Of a stretch of DNA of 64,000 nt, positions 33,763 through 43,116 are shown in pieces. Position 1 is the stretch's first letter. Each line of letters starts with the position of its first letter. Made by a program: the position numbers and the translations under genes. The DNA comes from Lachnospiraceae bacterium UBA5899. GTDB lineage: Bacteria; Bacillota; Clostridia; Lachnospirales; Lachnospiraceae. The notes beneath the pieces are model-generated. The model worked only from the letters and a program-made list of their open reading frames with translations. It did not search any database and was not told the DNA's origin. The stretch covers positions 1-64,000 of the forward strand of contig DJEL01000022.1 of NCBI GenBank assembly GCA_002432425.1, in the 5' to 3' direction.

Positions 33763-35883
33763 TTACTCTTCGTCCTCTTCGTAGGCGACGTTACGCAGCA
33801 CCATAGCGGAGAATTTCGGCAGAGTAACCGTGATTTTGCCGGAGATAACGGGCATTTCTATCTTTTCCGCAGAATAACCGCTCTCGTCCGTATACATAAG
33901 ACGGGTGAGCATGGCTTCCTTGGGAATGCCTGCCAGCCAGACACGCACCGTTTTTTCAATCTCATGGTCATTGTTGTTGATAAGAACAATGGTGTGCATC
34001 TTGTTGTTGAAACGGGCATAGGCAAGGTAATTGTAATCCCTGTCGAGGCTCTTGATGGAACCGGTCCGCAGCTCCTCACATTCCTTGTGAACGCGGATAA
34101 TTTCCTTGTGGAAGTTCAAAAGCTGCTGGTCCTCCCTGCCCCAGGGATAGGTACGGCGGTTGTCGGGGTCGGTAAATCCGCAGACACCCGCTTCGTCACC
34201 GTAATAAAGGGTGGGCGCGCCGGGCCATGTCATCTGAATGACAACGGCTTCCCGGAATACTGCCGGATTGTTGCCCTGATTTGCCGCTTCCGGACCGAGG
34301 GTATTGGTACGGCCCACTTTGTGGCTGGTCCTCGTCATAAAACGGGAATGGTCATGGTTGGAAAGCTGGTTCATGGCAACCATCTGGCTTGGCATGGAAA
34401 AGCTGGAGCCGTGGTGGCGCATCGCACCCCAGAAGCTGTCCGCATCTCCCAGTAAATCCAATCGGAAGTCATCGCTGTGTTTTTCCATACCGGTTAAAAA
34501 CCAGGTTACAGGCTCCATAAAAGCATCATAGTTCATAACGGAGTCCCACTGGTCGCCGCCGAGCCAGGGTCTGGTATCGCCGTAATGCTCCGCCAAAATC
34601 AGCGCATTGGGGTTCGCCTGCTTTACGGTTCTGCGGAATTCCTGCCAGAAATGATGGTTGAACTCCGGTGAAAATCCAAGGTCCGCTGCCACATCCAGAC
34701 GCCAGCCGTCCACATTGTAAGGTGGGGAAACCCATTTGGCAGCAATATGCATTACATAATCAAACAGCTCCTTGGAGCCTTCATAATTCAATTTCGGAAG
34801 GGTGTCGTGACCCCACCAGCCGTCATAGGTGGGATTGTAAGGCCAGCGGTTGTTGTCATGGAACAGGAAATAATTGCGGTAAGGGCTGTCCGCCGAAATG
34901 TAAGCGCCCTTTTCGTAACCTTCCGCATTTTCATAAATGCGTTCTCTGTCCATCCATTTATTAAAGGAACCGCAGTGGTTGAACACGCCGTCCAAAATAA
35001 CCTTCATGCCGCGCTTGTGCGCTTCTTCCACCACCTTGGCAAACAGCTCGTTGGAAGCCTCCAGATTTGCCTTGTTGGTAACACGGTTGATATATTTGGA
35101 TGCCATGCGGTTCTCGTTCTGCCAATCCTGCAGAAGCTCTCCCTGGTCGTCCACAATCTTACCGATATGGGGGTCAATATAATCGTAGTCCTGAATATCG
35201 TACTTATGATTGGAAGGGGAAACAAACAACGGATTAAAATAAATAACCTCAATACCCAAATCCTGCAGATAATCCATCTTGTCCATAACACCCTGCAGGT
35301 CGCCGCCGTAAAAATATCTGACGTCCATTGCCGCCGGATAACGGTTCCAATCGTCCACATGCTGTACCTTCTGATTGATGTACTGGTACTCGTTGTTCTG
35401 GATGTCATTGGTGGGGTCGCCGTTACAGAAACGGTCCACATAAATCTGGTACATTACCGCACCCTTCGCCCACTGCGGCGTCTTGAAACCGGGAATGATA
35501 ATGAAGTTATAATAATCGTTGCGGTCCTGATGCAGACCGCTTCTGGCATCATAATAACCCACAATCCTGCCGACATTGACTTCAAAGCAGTAGGACAGTT
35601 CTTCGTTTTCAAGCTGCACTTCAATGCTGTAAAAATCGAAGCTCTCATCCGTCCTTTCCTTGGTCATGAGAATTCTTTCGCTTCCGCAGATAAAAAAGAC
35701 ACGGTCAATATTATTTTTTGCCGCGCGGAAACGGATGGTTACCAAATCGTAAGGACTGGGCTCCGCGGGAGTCACATAGTCCTCAGTGGTATCGCTGAAC
35801 AACGCTTTTTTGTTCAGCACCGGCCGCATGGCTGTAATATACAACTGATTTTGTTCTTTACTTCCAAACTGATTAAAATCCAT
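33763..35883 (-). CDS. GH13 neopullulanase/cyclomaltodextrinase-like alpha-glucosidase
   Basis: A 706-residue cytoplasmic (no signal peptide) glycoside hydrolase 13. An N-terminal beta-sandwich resembling CBM34 spans about 1-125. The catalytic barrel holds all four family regions: DGVFNHCG near 296, GWRLDVAAD near 390 (nucleophile Asp), LAEHYG near 427 (acid Glu) and QLSNHDH near 505. The C-terminal domain is beta-rich. It probably hydrolyses maltodextrins or cyclodextrins taken up by the cell. The gene appears monocistronic. AGAAGGTATCTT precedes the ATG. Confidence 0.9.
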   Translation of the reverse strand: MDFNQFGSKEQNQLYITAMRPVLNKKALFSDTTEDYVTPAEPSPYDLVTIRFRAAKNNIDRVFFICGSERILMTKERTDESFDFYSIEVQLENEELSYCFEVNVGRIVGYYDARSGLHQDRNDYYNFIIIPGFKTPQWAKGAVMYQIYVDRFCNGDPTNDIQNNEYQYINQKVQHVDDWNRYPAAMDVRYFYGGDLQGVMDKMDYLQDLGIEVIYFNPLFVSPSNHKYDIQDYDYIDPHIGKIVDDQGELLQDWQNENRMASKYINRVTNKANLEASNELFAKVVEEAHKRGMKVILDGVFNHCGSFNKWMDRERIYENAEGYEKGAYISADSPYRNYFLFHDNNRWPYNPTYDGWWGHDTLPKLNYEGSKELFDYVMHIAAKWVSPPYNVDGWRLDVAADLGFSPEFNHHFWQEFRRTVKQANPNALILAEHYGDTRPWLGGDQWDSVMNYDAFMEPVTWFLTGMEKHSDDFRLDLLGDADSFWGAMRHHGSSFSMPSQMVAMNQLSNHDHSRFMTRTSHKVGRTNTLGPEAANQGNNPAVFREAVVIQMTWPGAPTLYYGDEAGVCGFTDPDNRRTYPWGREDQQLLNFHKEIIRVHKECEELRTGSIKSLDRDYNYLAYARFNNKMHTIVLINNNDHEIEKTVRVWLAGIPKEAMLTRLMYTDESGYSAEKIEMPVISGKITVTLPKFSAMVLRNVAYEEDEE

Positions 35884-35956
35884 AAGATACCTTCTAACTT
35901 TTTATGACGTACTATTTTATTTTATATGATTCCGTATATGTATGCAAGGAAAAAGT

Positions 35957-35987
35957 AAAAAAGACAGCTTGGGGAGCTGCCTTTTTT
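35957..35987 (-). terminator. Terminator of the tilS-hpt-ftsH unit
   Basis: AAAAAAGACAGCT (35957-35969) pairs with AGCTGCCTTTTTT (35975-35987), one mismatch. It is T-rich on both strands, but ftsH (minus) is the gene it can serve. It lies about 140 bases past the ftsH stop codon. The 35884-36127 interval holds nothing else. Confidence 0.75.
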
Positions 35988-36127
35988 AGAGAAGGTATTT
36001 CTTTCTTATGGGGTATAGCAAAAAACTATATAATGTATTGGGGGGGTTACAAGTAGTATAATAGCATAGCCCCTATTTGTCGTCCATTCCCAAAATTCAC
36101 AAATATTACAAAACTCTTTACTTGTTT

Positions 36128-37966
36128 TTAGTAATTTTGCACAACATCCCATTGTGCACTCTGCTTAAATAAAGCGTCAAATTCCTCTCCGCTGATTTTT
36201 TCTTTCTCTAAAAGGAGCTTGGCTGCCTTATGCAGAATATCTTCGTGGCTCATGATAATGGCTTTTGCCTTGGCATAGCAGTCGTCCACAATCGCCTTTA
36301 CTTCGCTGTCAATTTCACCGGCAATTTTTTCGCTGTAACCGCGGGTATGCGCCAAATCCCTGCCGATGAATACCTCGTCGTCATCCTCATCATAGCTGAT
36401 AACACCGATATTTTTGGACATACCAAAGCTGGTAACCATCTTTCTTGCCACCTTGGTAGCCTTTTTAATATCACTGGCTGCGCCTGTGGTAATGTCGTCA
36501 AAAATGATTTCTTCCGCAATACGTCCGCCCAGGGAAACCATGATGTTGTGCAGCATCTTGACCTTGGTCATGAACATTTCGTCCTTATCCGGCAGCGGCA
36601 TGGTGTAACCGGCTGCCCCTACACCGGTAGGAATAATGGAAACGGAGTAAACCGGTCCCACATCGGGAAGCTCGTGGAACAAAATCGCATGACCCGCTTC
36701 GTGATATGCGGTAATCTTTTTCTCTTTGTCGGAAATAATACGGCTCTTCTTTTCGGTACCGATACCCACCTTCACAAAGGCTTTGCGGATATCCTCCTGC
36801 TTTACAAAGAGTCTGCCGTCCTTTGCGGCATAAATGGATGCCTCATTCAACAGGTTTTCCAAATCCGCACCGGTAAAGCCAGCCGTTGTCTGGGCAATCT
36901 GTCCCAAATCAATGTCATCGCTTAACGGCTTGTTCTTGGCATGAACCTTTAAGATTTCTTCTCTGCCGCCCACATCCGGTCTGCCTACGGCAATCTTTCT
37001 GTCAAAACGTCCGGGACGTAAAATAGCGGGGTCCAGAATATCCACACGGTTGGTCGCTGCCACCACGATAATGCCTTCGTTGACACCGAAACCGTCCATT
37101 TCCACCAGAAGCTGGTTCAATGTCTGCTCTCTTTCATCATGGCCGCCGCCCATACCGGTACCACGGCGTCTTGCCACGGCATCGATTTCATCGATAAATA
37201 CGATACAGGGAGCATGTCTTTTTGCTTCCAGGAACAAATCTCTTACACGGGAAGCACCGACACCCACGAACATTTCCACGAAATCAGAACCGGAAATGCT
37301 GAAAAACGGTACGTTTGCTTCGCCCGCGATTGCCTTCGCCAGTAAGGTTTTACCGGTTCCGGGAGGGCCCTCCAGCAATACGCCCTTCGGAATACGGGCA
37401 CCCACTTTGGTATATTTTGCGGGTTCTCTTAAGAAATCTATGATTTCCTCTAATTCTTCCTTTTCCTCACGCAGACCTGCCACATCTTTTAAGGTAACCT
37501 TGTCTTCGCCCACGTTGGCAAGCTTGGCGCGGCTTTTTCCGAAATTCATCATTCTTGCGCTGCTGCCGCCGCCCGCATTCTGAGCATTCATCATGATAAA
37601 GAAGAAGGCTGCCGCCGCTACGATAATCAGGGTCGGCAGAATGGAGGTCAGAAATATACTTTCTCTCTGGATATCCAGAACCTTCGGCTCTATGCCGTTG
37701 TCCCTTACAAGCTTCTCCAGTTCGGAAATGTCGGTTGCGTACAGGGTCTTTTCCTGACCGCTCGCAAACGTAACGTCCAGATAACCGGTAGGCCCCTGGG
37801 CATTGGGATGAATGACAACTTCTTCGACGTCGCCGTCCTCCAAATCCTGAACCAGCTCTGCCCTTGTGTATTCCACATTGTTTTTCTTCCAGGCATTGAT
37901 AAGCACGATGCCCAAAAGCAGCAGAACGATTATAACAAAATACTGACTAAATCCTCTTTGTTTCAA
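36128..37966 (-). CDS. ftsH: ATP-dependent membrane zinc protease FtsH
   Basis: A 612-residue membrane protease that degrades short-lived and misassembled membrane proteins. Two membrane helices (about 9-26 and 105-130) flank the extracellular domain. The AAA module carries GPPGTGKT near 200-207, IVFIDEIDAV, and the second region of homology. The zinc site HEAGH lies near 425, with the third ligand Asp further down. The start codon is TTG 37966, with GGAGGAATTACCA upstream; no ATG fits. It is last in the tilS-hpt-ftsH unit, an order conserved in Firmicutes. Slightly shorter than the Bacillus protein at its C-terminus. Confidence 0.97.
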   Translation of the reverse strand: MKQRGFSQYFVIIVLLLLGIVLINAWKKNNVEYTRAELVQDLEDGDVEEVVIHPNAQGPTGYLDVTFASGQEKTLYATDISELEKLVRDNGIEPKVLDIQRESIFLTSILPTLIIVAAAAFFFIMMNAQNAGGGSSARMMNFGKSRAKLANVGEDKVTLKDVAGLREEKEELEEIIDFLREPAKYTKVGARIPKGVLLEGPPGTGKTLLAKAIAGEANVPFFSISGSDFVEMFVGVGASRVRDLFLEAKRHAPCIVFIDEIDAVARRRGTGMGGGHDEREQTLNQLLVEMDGFGVNEGIIVVAATNRVDILDPAILRPGRFDRKIAVGRPDVGGREEILKVHAKNKPLSDDIDLGQIAQTTAGFTGADLENLLNEASIYAAKDGRLFVKQEDIRKAFVKVGIGTEKKSRIISDKEKKITAYHEAGHAILFHELPDVGPVYSVSIIPTGVGAAGYTMPLPDKDEMFMTKVKMLHNIMVSLGGRIAEEIIFDDITTGAASDIKKATKVARKMVTSFGMSKNIGVISYDEDDDEVFIGRDLAHTRGYSEKIAGEIDSEVKAIVDDCYAKAKAIIMSHEDILHKAAKLLLEKEKISGEEFDALFKQSAQWDVVQNY

Positions 37967-37997
37967 TGGTAATTCCTCCTGACCGTGCTACCGGCTG

Positions 37998-38525
37998 TTA
38001 ATCATCAAATTCTACTACACCGATATACGGTAAATTGCGATAATGCTGGTCGTAGTCAAGGCCGTAGCCTACCACGAACTTGTCAGGAATCTGAAATCCT
38101 GTATAATCCACGTTTACTTCTACCACACGTCTTTCCAGTTTATCTAAAAGAGTGCACAGATGCAGGCTTGCGGGCCCTCTGTCCTTCAACATTTCCATAA
38201 GGTAGCTCAGGGTTCTGCCGGAGTCCACAATGTCCTCCACCACCAGTACATCCTTATCCTTAATGGGCTCATCCAAGTCCTTTACGATTTTTACCACGCC
38301 GCTTGACTTGGTAGCACTGCCGTAGCTGGAAACGGACATAAAATCAAGAGAAACCGGCATGTTCAGATGCTTTGCCAGTTCGCACATAAAGAACGCGCCG
38401 CCCTTTAATACGCAAACTAAATGCAGGCTTTTTCCCGCATAGGCACGATTAATTTCATCTGCCATCTCACTGATTCTTTTTTCTACATCTTCTTTGGTAA
38501 CCAAAACTTCAATATGTTCTGACAT
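37998..38525 (-). CDS. hpt: Hypoxanthine phosphoribosyltransferase
   Basis: 175 residues. Converts hypoxanthine (and guanine) plus PRPP to the nucleotide, for purine salvage. The PRPP-binding motif is VVEDIVDSGRTL, near residues 96-107. The substrate-binding loop SSYGSATKSSG is also present. ATG 38525 follows GAGGAGGACAGATTG; the frame extends to a TTG at 38528. It overlaps the tilS end by about 17 bases, so it is translationally coupled, then is followed by ftsH 31 bases later. Confidence 0.95.
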   Translation of the reverse strand: MSEHIEVLVTKEDVEKRISEMADEINRAYAGKSLHLVCVLKGGAFFMCELAKHLNMPVSLDFMSVSSYGSATKSSGVVKIVKDLDEPIKDKDVLVVEDIVDSGRTLSYLMEMLKDRGPASLHLCTLLDKLERRVVEVNVDYTGFQIPDKFVVGYGLDYDQHYRNLPYIGVVEFDD

Positions 38526-40062
38526 CAATCTGTCCTCCTCTTAATTGTACCTGTAAAATGTATTTTGTATTCTCATCAATTTTATAAAAACTGCTGATGC
38601 GGTAGCCCGGCACCCAGAGAACGTGATTTTCTTCGCACAAAAGCAGCATTTCTTCCCTGAGGGCACGCGGTATTTTTTCATTTACCATGTAGTCCTGTAT
38701 ACTTTTGCGGGAAAACCTGTCATCTATGGTGAGAAAATCCCCTTTTTGACGGGTTCGCAGTACCAGCGATTTTTCTATTTTATCATAATCAAACCATTTC
38801 GTATACCGATTTTGCGGAATATTTATGCTTTTTTCACAATTCAATATGCTGAAAATCACGGAATTTCCGTCAGGCAGAAAAACCTCTCTCTCCCCTTCGC
38901 CGGGTTTGGGTAAATCCATGGGAACAAATGCATTTTTTTCGCCCATTCCCACCGCCTCTCCGGCACTTTTGCCGCTTCGGATAACTACGGTGCCGTATTC
39001 CCTTTTGGCGATTAACCCATACGGCAGGGAAATTTCCCGGTTTCCCGGTCTTTGAAACAGGGAAAGCAGGTAGTCAACATGCACCGCTCCCATGTCTTTC
39101 CGGTGGGGCGTAAGCTGCTCCAGCGCATAAAGCAGCATATTTTTCTGCAAAAATGAATGATAGCGGAAAAATTTTTCACAGTCAAAGCAGATATGTTTTT
39201 CACCCGCAACGCCGTTCTCCTTTGCACAGTCCTGCCATGCCTTTTCCGTTTCCTGCCCCGCAAAGTCGTTCATTTCCTGCAGCAAATCGGCTGTGCGGCA
39301 GATGTTGCCCACCGCTCCGGGCGCTATCTGCTCTTCCGCGTAGGGCAGAATATTGTGGCGGATGCGGTTTCTGCAGTAATCGTCCTCCTCGTTGGTGGCA
39401 TCCTCGCGCCATCCGACCTGCAGTTCTTTCAGATATGCCTCGATTTCCGTGCGGCTGACGTCAAGCAGCGGCCGGATGACCTCTATGCCGTCCTTGTCCT
39501 CGCGGGTGGGGCGGATGCCCTCCAGTCCCACCGGACCGGTGCCCCGGAACAAGTGAAACAGCACGGTTTCCGCCCGGTCATTTTTGTGGTGCGCGACGGC
39601 GATTTTCATGTGACCGCCAACGTTCCTGCTCAAAGTTTCTGCCTCCGGTGTTTTGCGCATTTCCGTGCCCGCTGCTTCCGGTGCTTTGCACTTTGCGGAA
39701 ACGCACTTCGTCAACACTTCCCGAAAGGCTTCATAGCGAATGTTTCTGCCGGCTTCCTCCGTAGAAATGCCTTCCCTGCGGGCAATCTGCTCCACATCTT
39801 TTTCATATAAAAAGAACGGCACCTGCAGGCTTTCGCACAGCTTCTGCACATAGGCGGCATCTTCGCCGGCTTCGTTCCGGATTTTATGATTTACATGAAC
39901 AACCATAAGCCGGAAGAGAATTTTTTTCTGTAATGCAGACAACACAAAGAGGAGGCACACCGAATCGGCTCCTCCTGAAACGCCTGCCGCCACGGTATCC
40001 CCCGCGGACAGCATATGATATTTTTCCACATACGCGCTTACTTTATCCAAAAACTCGTTCAT
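38509..40062 (-). CDS. tilS: tRNA(Ile)-lysidine synthetase
   Basis: 517 residues. Modifies C34 of tRNA-Ile(CAT) to lysidine so that AUA codons are read. The PP-loop motif SGGADS is at 29-34. A Lys-His-rich segment (HHKNDRAETVLFHLFRG) marks the substrate pocket. The C-terminal part matches the TilS C-domain (RTRQKGDFLTIDDRFSRKSI). The position next to hpt and ftsH is the standard Firmicutes arrangement. About 100 bases separate it from spoIIE. Confidence 0.95.
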   Translation of the reverse strand: MNEFLDKVSAYVEKYHMLSAGDTVAAGVSGGADSVCLLFVLSALQKKILFRLMVVHVNHKIRNEAGEDAAYVQKLCESLQVPFFLYEKDVEQIARREGISTEEAGRNIRYEAFREVLTKCVSAKCKAPEAAGTEMRKTPEAETLSRNVGGHMKIAVAHHKNDRAETVLFHLFRGTGPVGLEGIRPTREDKDGIEVIRPLLDVSRTEIEAYLKELQVGWREDATNEEDDYCRNRIRHNILPYAEEQIAPGAVGNICRTADLLQEMNDFAGQETEKAWQDCAKENGVAGEKHICFDCEKFFRYHSFLQKNMLLYALEQLTPHRKDMGAVHVDYLLSLFQRPGNREISLPYGLIAKREYGTVVIRSGKSAGEAVGMGEKNAFVPMDLPKPGEGEREVFLPDGNSVIFSILNCEKSINIPQNRYTKWFDYDKIEKSLVLRTRQKGDFLTIDDRFSRKSIQDYMVNEKIPRALREEMLLLCEENHVLWVPGYRISSFYKIDENTKYILQVQLRGGQIDVRTY

Positions 40063-40185
40063 GCAGCCATTTTAGCACATTTTCTTCGATTATGTCATCC
40101 CTTTCTGCGGCAATTTACGGCAACTTCTTCCGTGCCGTTTTTTTATCCGCATATCTGCCGTTTTTTATACGTTTTATCCGCTGCT

Positions 40186-41496
40186 TCAGGCATTTTCCCA
40201 AATTCCGAAGACCAGAACCGTCATGTCGTCCCGGATGTGACCGCCGGTTTTGTGCAGCACAATCTGCAGCAACGCCTCCGCCATTTCCCGCGGATTTTCC
40301 TGATGCAGACCGCCCAGAATGGTGCGTAAATCGTTGCCCATGCCATCCCCTTCCAGCGCGTCCGTGATGCCGTCCGATACCATAATAATATAATCGCCGT
40401 CGCAGAGCTGGCGGAAAATACTCTCCTGTTCCGATTCCTTCAAGGTTCCCAGCGGCAGTGTATTATGCTCGATTTTTTCCACCCGGTAATCCCTTTTCAG
40501 ATAGGACGCCGCCGCCCCGATTTTCGTGAATTCGCAGATGCCGCTGTACAAATTCAAATCGCAGATATCCAGGGTGGACATGTTCTGTGCTTCCTCCCCG
40601 GTTAAAAATGCCGTATTGATAAGTCTTGCCGCAGACTTCGGATTATAACCTGCCTCAATCATCCGTTCCATTAAATCCAGAACTTCCTCGCTGTCGGCGC
40701 ACGCCTTTTCCCCGGAGCCCATACCGTCCGAAAGAAGCATGGTCACGTTACCGGTTTCCGACTCCAGAATGGCATAATTGTCCCCGGAGCGCGTTTCGTT
40801 TTCCTTTACCGCCTTGGCAGCACCCGTCAGCACCACAAAACCGGCTTCTTCCACAAACACAAAATTGCGCATGCAGTTATCGATGACGCTGGGGCTGTTG
40901 ATGGACGGCACCAGCCTCTCATTAAGCAGCACGGAAAGCATGTCCGCCGCTTCTTCCGCACTGACGCCCTCCCGCTTTTCCGCTGCCATGGTAATGCCTA
41001 TGCGGCTTTTGTCCTCACGGTCTTCTATGTAATAGAGGTCCCTCACGGTAATGCCCTCTGCTTTGAACATCTGCACAACGCGGCGTTCTCTCCGCACCGG
41101 AAACGGCCGGTAGGCAAAAACTTCCCCGGCTACCTGCTTCATAACGCCCGCCATTTCCCGCAGGTTGTCCGCCAAAAGATGCCGGTTGTTCTCCAAACGC
41201 GTGTGATAATAAACACTCTGTCGGGACGGCTGGCTCCGCTCCACTGCATTCTGCCGGTCCATATTTTGCCCGGCAGCATTGTCCGTCGGATAAAAGCTCC
41301 CGGTCTCCAGCATATTTGTGTCTTCTGGATAACAACTTTGAGGTTCCGTCGTATCCGCACTTCTCACAAGCTTGTCCCCTCCGTAAATGCTCTGGGCTAT
41401 GGCTCCGAAGGACTCGGCGTACCCAATCAGCCTCTGCCTGCCGTACTCCGACAGCAGATTTGTTTTTTCCCATCTCTCCCCAAGCAGCTTTCTCAT
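40186..41496 (-). CDS. spoIIE: SpoIIE-type PP2C phosphatase without the membrane domain
   Basis: 436 residues. The C-terminal PP2C domain has the metal-binding LLSDGMGSGEKA (about 255-266) and IMVSDGITDAL (about 385-395), as in SpoIIE, the phosphatase that activates sigma-F in the forespore by dephosphorylating SpoIIAA. The Bacillus protein has over 800 residues with about ten membrane helices; here no membrane segment precedes the regulatory region (YRPFPVRRERRVVQMF). The divIC terminator is 110 bases upstream, so there is no room for a missing N-terminus. It may be a soluble lineage variant or a loss event. AGGGAGTT precedes the ATG. Confidence 0.8.
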   Translation of the reverse strand: MRKLLGERWEKTNLLSEYGRQRLIGYAESFGAIAQSIYGGDKLVRSADTTEPQSCYPEDTNMLETGSFYPTDNAAGQNMDRQNAVERSQPSRQSVYYHTRLENNRHLLADNLREMAGVMKQVAGEVFAYRPFPVRRERRVVQMFKAEGITVRDLYYIEDREDKSRIGITMAAEKREGVSAEEAADMLSVLLNERLVPSINSPSVIDNCMRNFVFVEEAGFVVLTGAAKAVKENETRSGDNYAILESETGNVTMLLSDGMGSGEKACADSEEVLDLMERMIEAGYNPKSAARLINTAFLTGEEAQNMSTLDICDLNLYSGICEFTKIGAAASYLKRDYRVEKIEHNTLPLGTLKESEQESIFRQLCDGDYIIMVSDGITDALEGDGMGNDLRTILGGLHQENPREMAEALLQIVLHKTGGHIRDDMTVLVFGIWENA

Positions 41497-41605
41497 AACT
41501 CCCTATGTACCTCTCTTTTTCTTTTTTGCCTATCCATTATAGAGGAAGCTGTTTTCACAATTTGTCAAAAGCGCACCCGCAAACCTTATTTTTGTGCGAC
41601 AAAAA

Positions 41606-41626
41606 GCGCCCGTTCTCTGCGGGCGC
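41606..41626 (-). terminator. Terminator of the yabP-yabQ-divIC unit
   Basis: GCGCCCG (41606-41612) pairs with CGGGCGC (41620-41626). On the minus strand TTTTTG follows. It ends the transcript after divIC and separates it from spoIIE. Confidence 0.85.
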
Positions 41627-41671
41627 CTGCTTGCATCCTTTATCTTGTTTTCTCATTTCCCATATCAGATT

Positions 41672-42004
41672 TTATTCATCTTTGTCAATGAAAATCGTTT
41701 CGTTGGGATAAACCAGCCCCAGCTTGCTGTGGGCAATCTGCTCGACATAGGCATTGGTTTTGGTGTAGTCCTCAAATTCCTTGATTTCACGGGTGCGGAC
41801 GTTTTCTTCTTCAATCTGCTTCTCAAGGCTGGCTATGGTTGCGTCATATTCCGCGCCTTTTTCCCTAAGGCTGATGCTTCGTACACCGACTGCCACCAAA
41901 ATCATAACGACAACAAGGCTTACCAGAAACATACTCATGCGGTTCTGCCTGCGCTGGCGTTTCCTGCGATATGTACTTTTTCTCTTTCGCCTTTCTGTAC
42001 TCAT
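41672..42004 (-). CDS. divIC: Septum formation protein DivIC/FtsB-like
   Basis: 110 residues. A very basic N-terminus (about 1-25, RRKRKSTYRRKRQRR) leads to one membrane helix (about 25-45), then a coiled coil (REKGAEYDATIASLEKQI) and a short extracellular C-terminal segment. This is the DivIC/FtsB layout, a component of the cell-division complex. GAGGAAGGATGCAGG precedes the ATG. In Firmicutes it sits here, between yabQ and spoIIE. Confidence 0.9.
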   Translation of the reverse strand: MSTERRKRKSTYRRKRQRRQNRMSMFLVSLVVVMILVAVGVRSISLREKGAEYDATIASLEKQIEEENVRTREIKEFEDYTKTNAYVEQIAHSKLGLVYPNETIFIDKDE

Positions 42005-42018
42005 CCTGCATCCTTCCT

Positions 42019-42498
42019 CTATTGTTTCTTTATAGAAATTTTAAGCAATTTCCACTGACTCGTCAACTTATTTTTAAACCGCTCTCTGCCCGCCTGCATT
42101 TTGCGTCTGGCGGGAATTGTGACTTTTCGCAATATTTTTTTCATCTGCTTTGCCACAAATTGGAAAGGCTTCGCAATAAAATGCAAAACCGATTGCAGAC
42201 CAAAAGAAACCCATTTTACAAAAAACGGACTGATTGTTTTCTTATATAAAAACATGCCAAGAAGAGCGCCCAGAATGGCAAACCACCGCAGCGTGCCGTC
42301 GCTTTCCGCATGCATGAGGTAAAAAACCTTCATGGCACAATATATCCAGAACGCCAAATCCTCTACAGATACCCAAAATCCGTTGTGGGCAATCACTCGC
42401 CTGCCGATACGCAGCAGGTCATACAGAAAGGTGATGTAGATGCCCATGATAACGGAATAAAACAAAAACATATTTTCCTGTGCAGCGGGGCTTCCCAT
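42019..42498 (-). CDS. yabQ: Spore cortex biosynthesis protein YabQ
   Basis: 159 residues with about four membrane helices (12-32, 45-62, 68-85 and one near 95-112) and a basic C-terminal tail. It matches YabQ, required for spore cortex formation in Bacillus. The position between yabP and divIC is conserved. AAGGAGAATGT precedes the ATG. Confidence 0.85.
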   Translation of the reverse strand: MGSPAAQENMFLFYSVIMGIYITFLYDLLRIGRRVIAHNGFWVSVEDLAFWIYCAMKVFYLMHAESDGTLRWFAILGALLGMFLYKKTISPFFVKWVSFGLQSVLHFIAKPFQFVAKQMKKILRKVTIPARRKMQAGRERFKNKLTSQWKLLKISIKKQ

Positions 42499-42507
42499 AC
42501 ATTCTCC

Positions 42508-42798
42508 TTACCTGAATAATCTGGTAAGCAGGGACTCGTTTTTGCCGCTCTGTCCGGAAGTTTCCGAATAGGTCAGGCTGTCAATTTTGCCATCCACATC
42601 CACTTCCCCTTTGTCCAGCATCAGCCGGTTCACATGCAGTTCATCGCCTTTTATCATCAGCATGCCCTGGTCGGTTTCCAGCAAAATTTCATGAATATCA
42701 AAGGAAAGCACATCGCAGACGCCGTTAATGGTGCAGGTTCTGCGGTTTGTCATCATGATTTTATGTACCCGTTTGTTGACTGCATTCAAATCTTCCAT
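42508..42798 (-). CDS. yabP: Sporulation protein YabP
   Basis: 96 residues with the YabP-family beta pattern (TINGVCDVLSFDIHEILLETDQG) and no signal peptide. YabP is expressed under sigma-E in the mother cell during sporulation and is linked to YabQ. AGGGGGTGT precedes the ATG. A sigma-E-like promoter is seen 29 bases upstream. Confidence 0.85.
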   Translation of the reverse strand: MEDLNAVNKRVHKIMMTNRRTCTINGVCDVLSFDIHEILLETDQGMLMIKGDELHVNRLMLDKGEVDVDGKIDSLTYSETSGQSGKNESLLTRLFR

Positions 42799-42826
42799 AA
42801 AGACACCCCCTGCTATACTTTCTATC

Positions 42827-42855
42827 AGTATATGATGGGGCGGCTTGCTTTATGT
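42827..42855 (-). promoter_or_regulatory. SigmaE-like promoter of yabP-yabQ
   Basis: On the minus strand: ACATAAA (42855-42849), 14-base spacer, CATATACT (42834-42827), which fits the sigma-E -10 (CATACAnT) well. The -35 is only a partial match. Expression under sigma-E is known for the Bacillus yabP-yabQ genes. Confidence 0.4.
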
Positions 42856-42861
42856 CTTTTC

Positions 42862-43107
42862 TTACAGATAACGGAACAGCTCTTTGGCTTCGTCTTTTTT
42901 CACGGTTTCCTGTACATCAAGTACCTCCACCTTCACTTCCTTGTTTCCGAAGGAAATGGTCAGAATGTCTCCTTCTTTCACGTTGGCGGATGCCTTGGCG
43001 GGTTTGTCGTTAATCAGTACTCTGCCGCTGTCGCAGGCTTCGTTTGCCACGGTGCGCCTTTTAATCAGGCGGGACACCTTCAAATATTTATCCAGTCTCA
43101 TATTCAT
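42862..43107 (-). CDS. rqcP: S4-domain RNA-binding protein RqcP/YabO
   Basis: 81 residues, a single S4 fold (MRLDKYLKVSRLIKRRTVAN, then VKEGDILTISFGNKEVKVEVL). It belongs to the YabO/RqcP group, which aids poly-alanine tailing on stalled 50S subunits in ribosome quality control. It precedes yabP with a 63-base gap, and a weak CGGAGAATGAAT site precedes the ATG. Confidence 0.9.
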   Translation of the reverse strand: MNMRLDKYLKVSRLIKRRTVANEACDSGRVLINDKPAKASANVKEGDILTISFGNKEVKVEVLDVQETVKKDEAKELFRYL

Positions 43108-43116
43108 TCTCCGTTT

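Noticed and set aside
34747..35907. 386-codon plus-strand ORF
   Set aside because: It lies antisense to the GH13 gene, whose motifs are complete. No ribosome-binding site and no family signal; a shadow frame from the codon bias of the real gene.
36230..36925. 231-codon plus-strand ORF
   Set aside because: Antisense to ftsH, which is complete and highly conserved.
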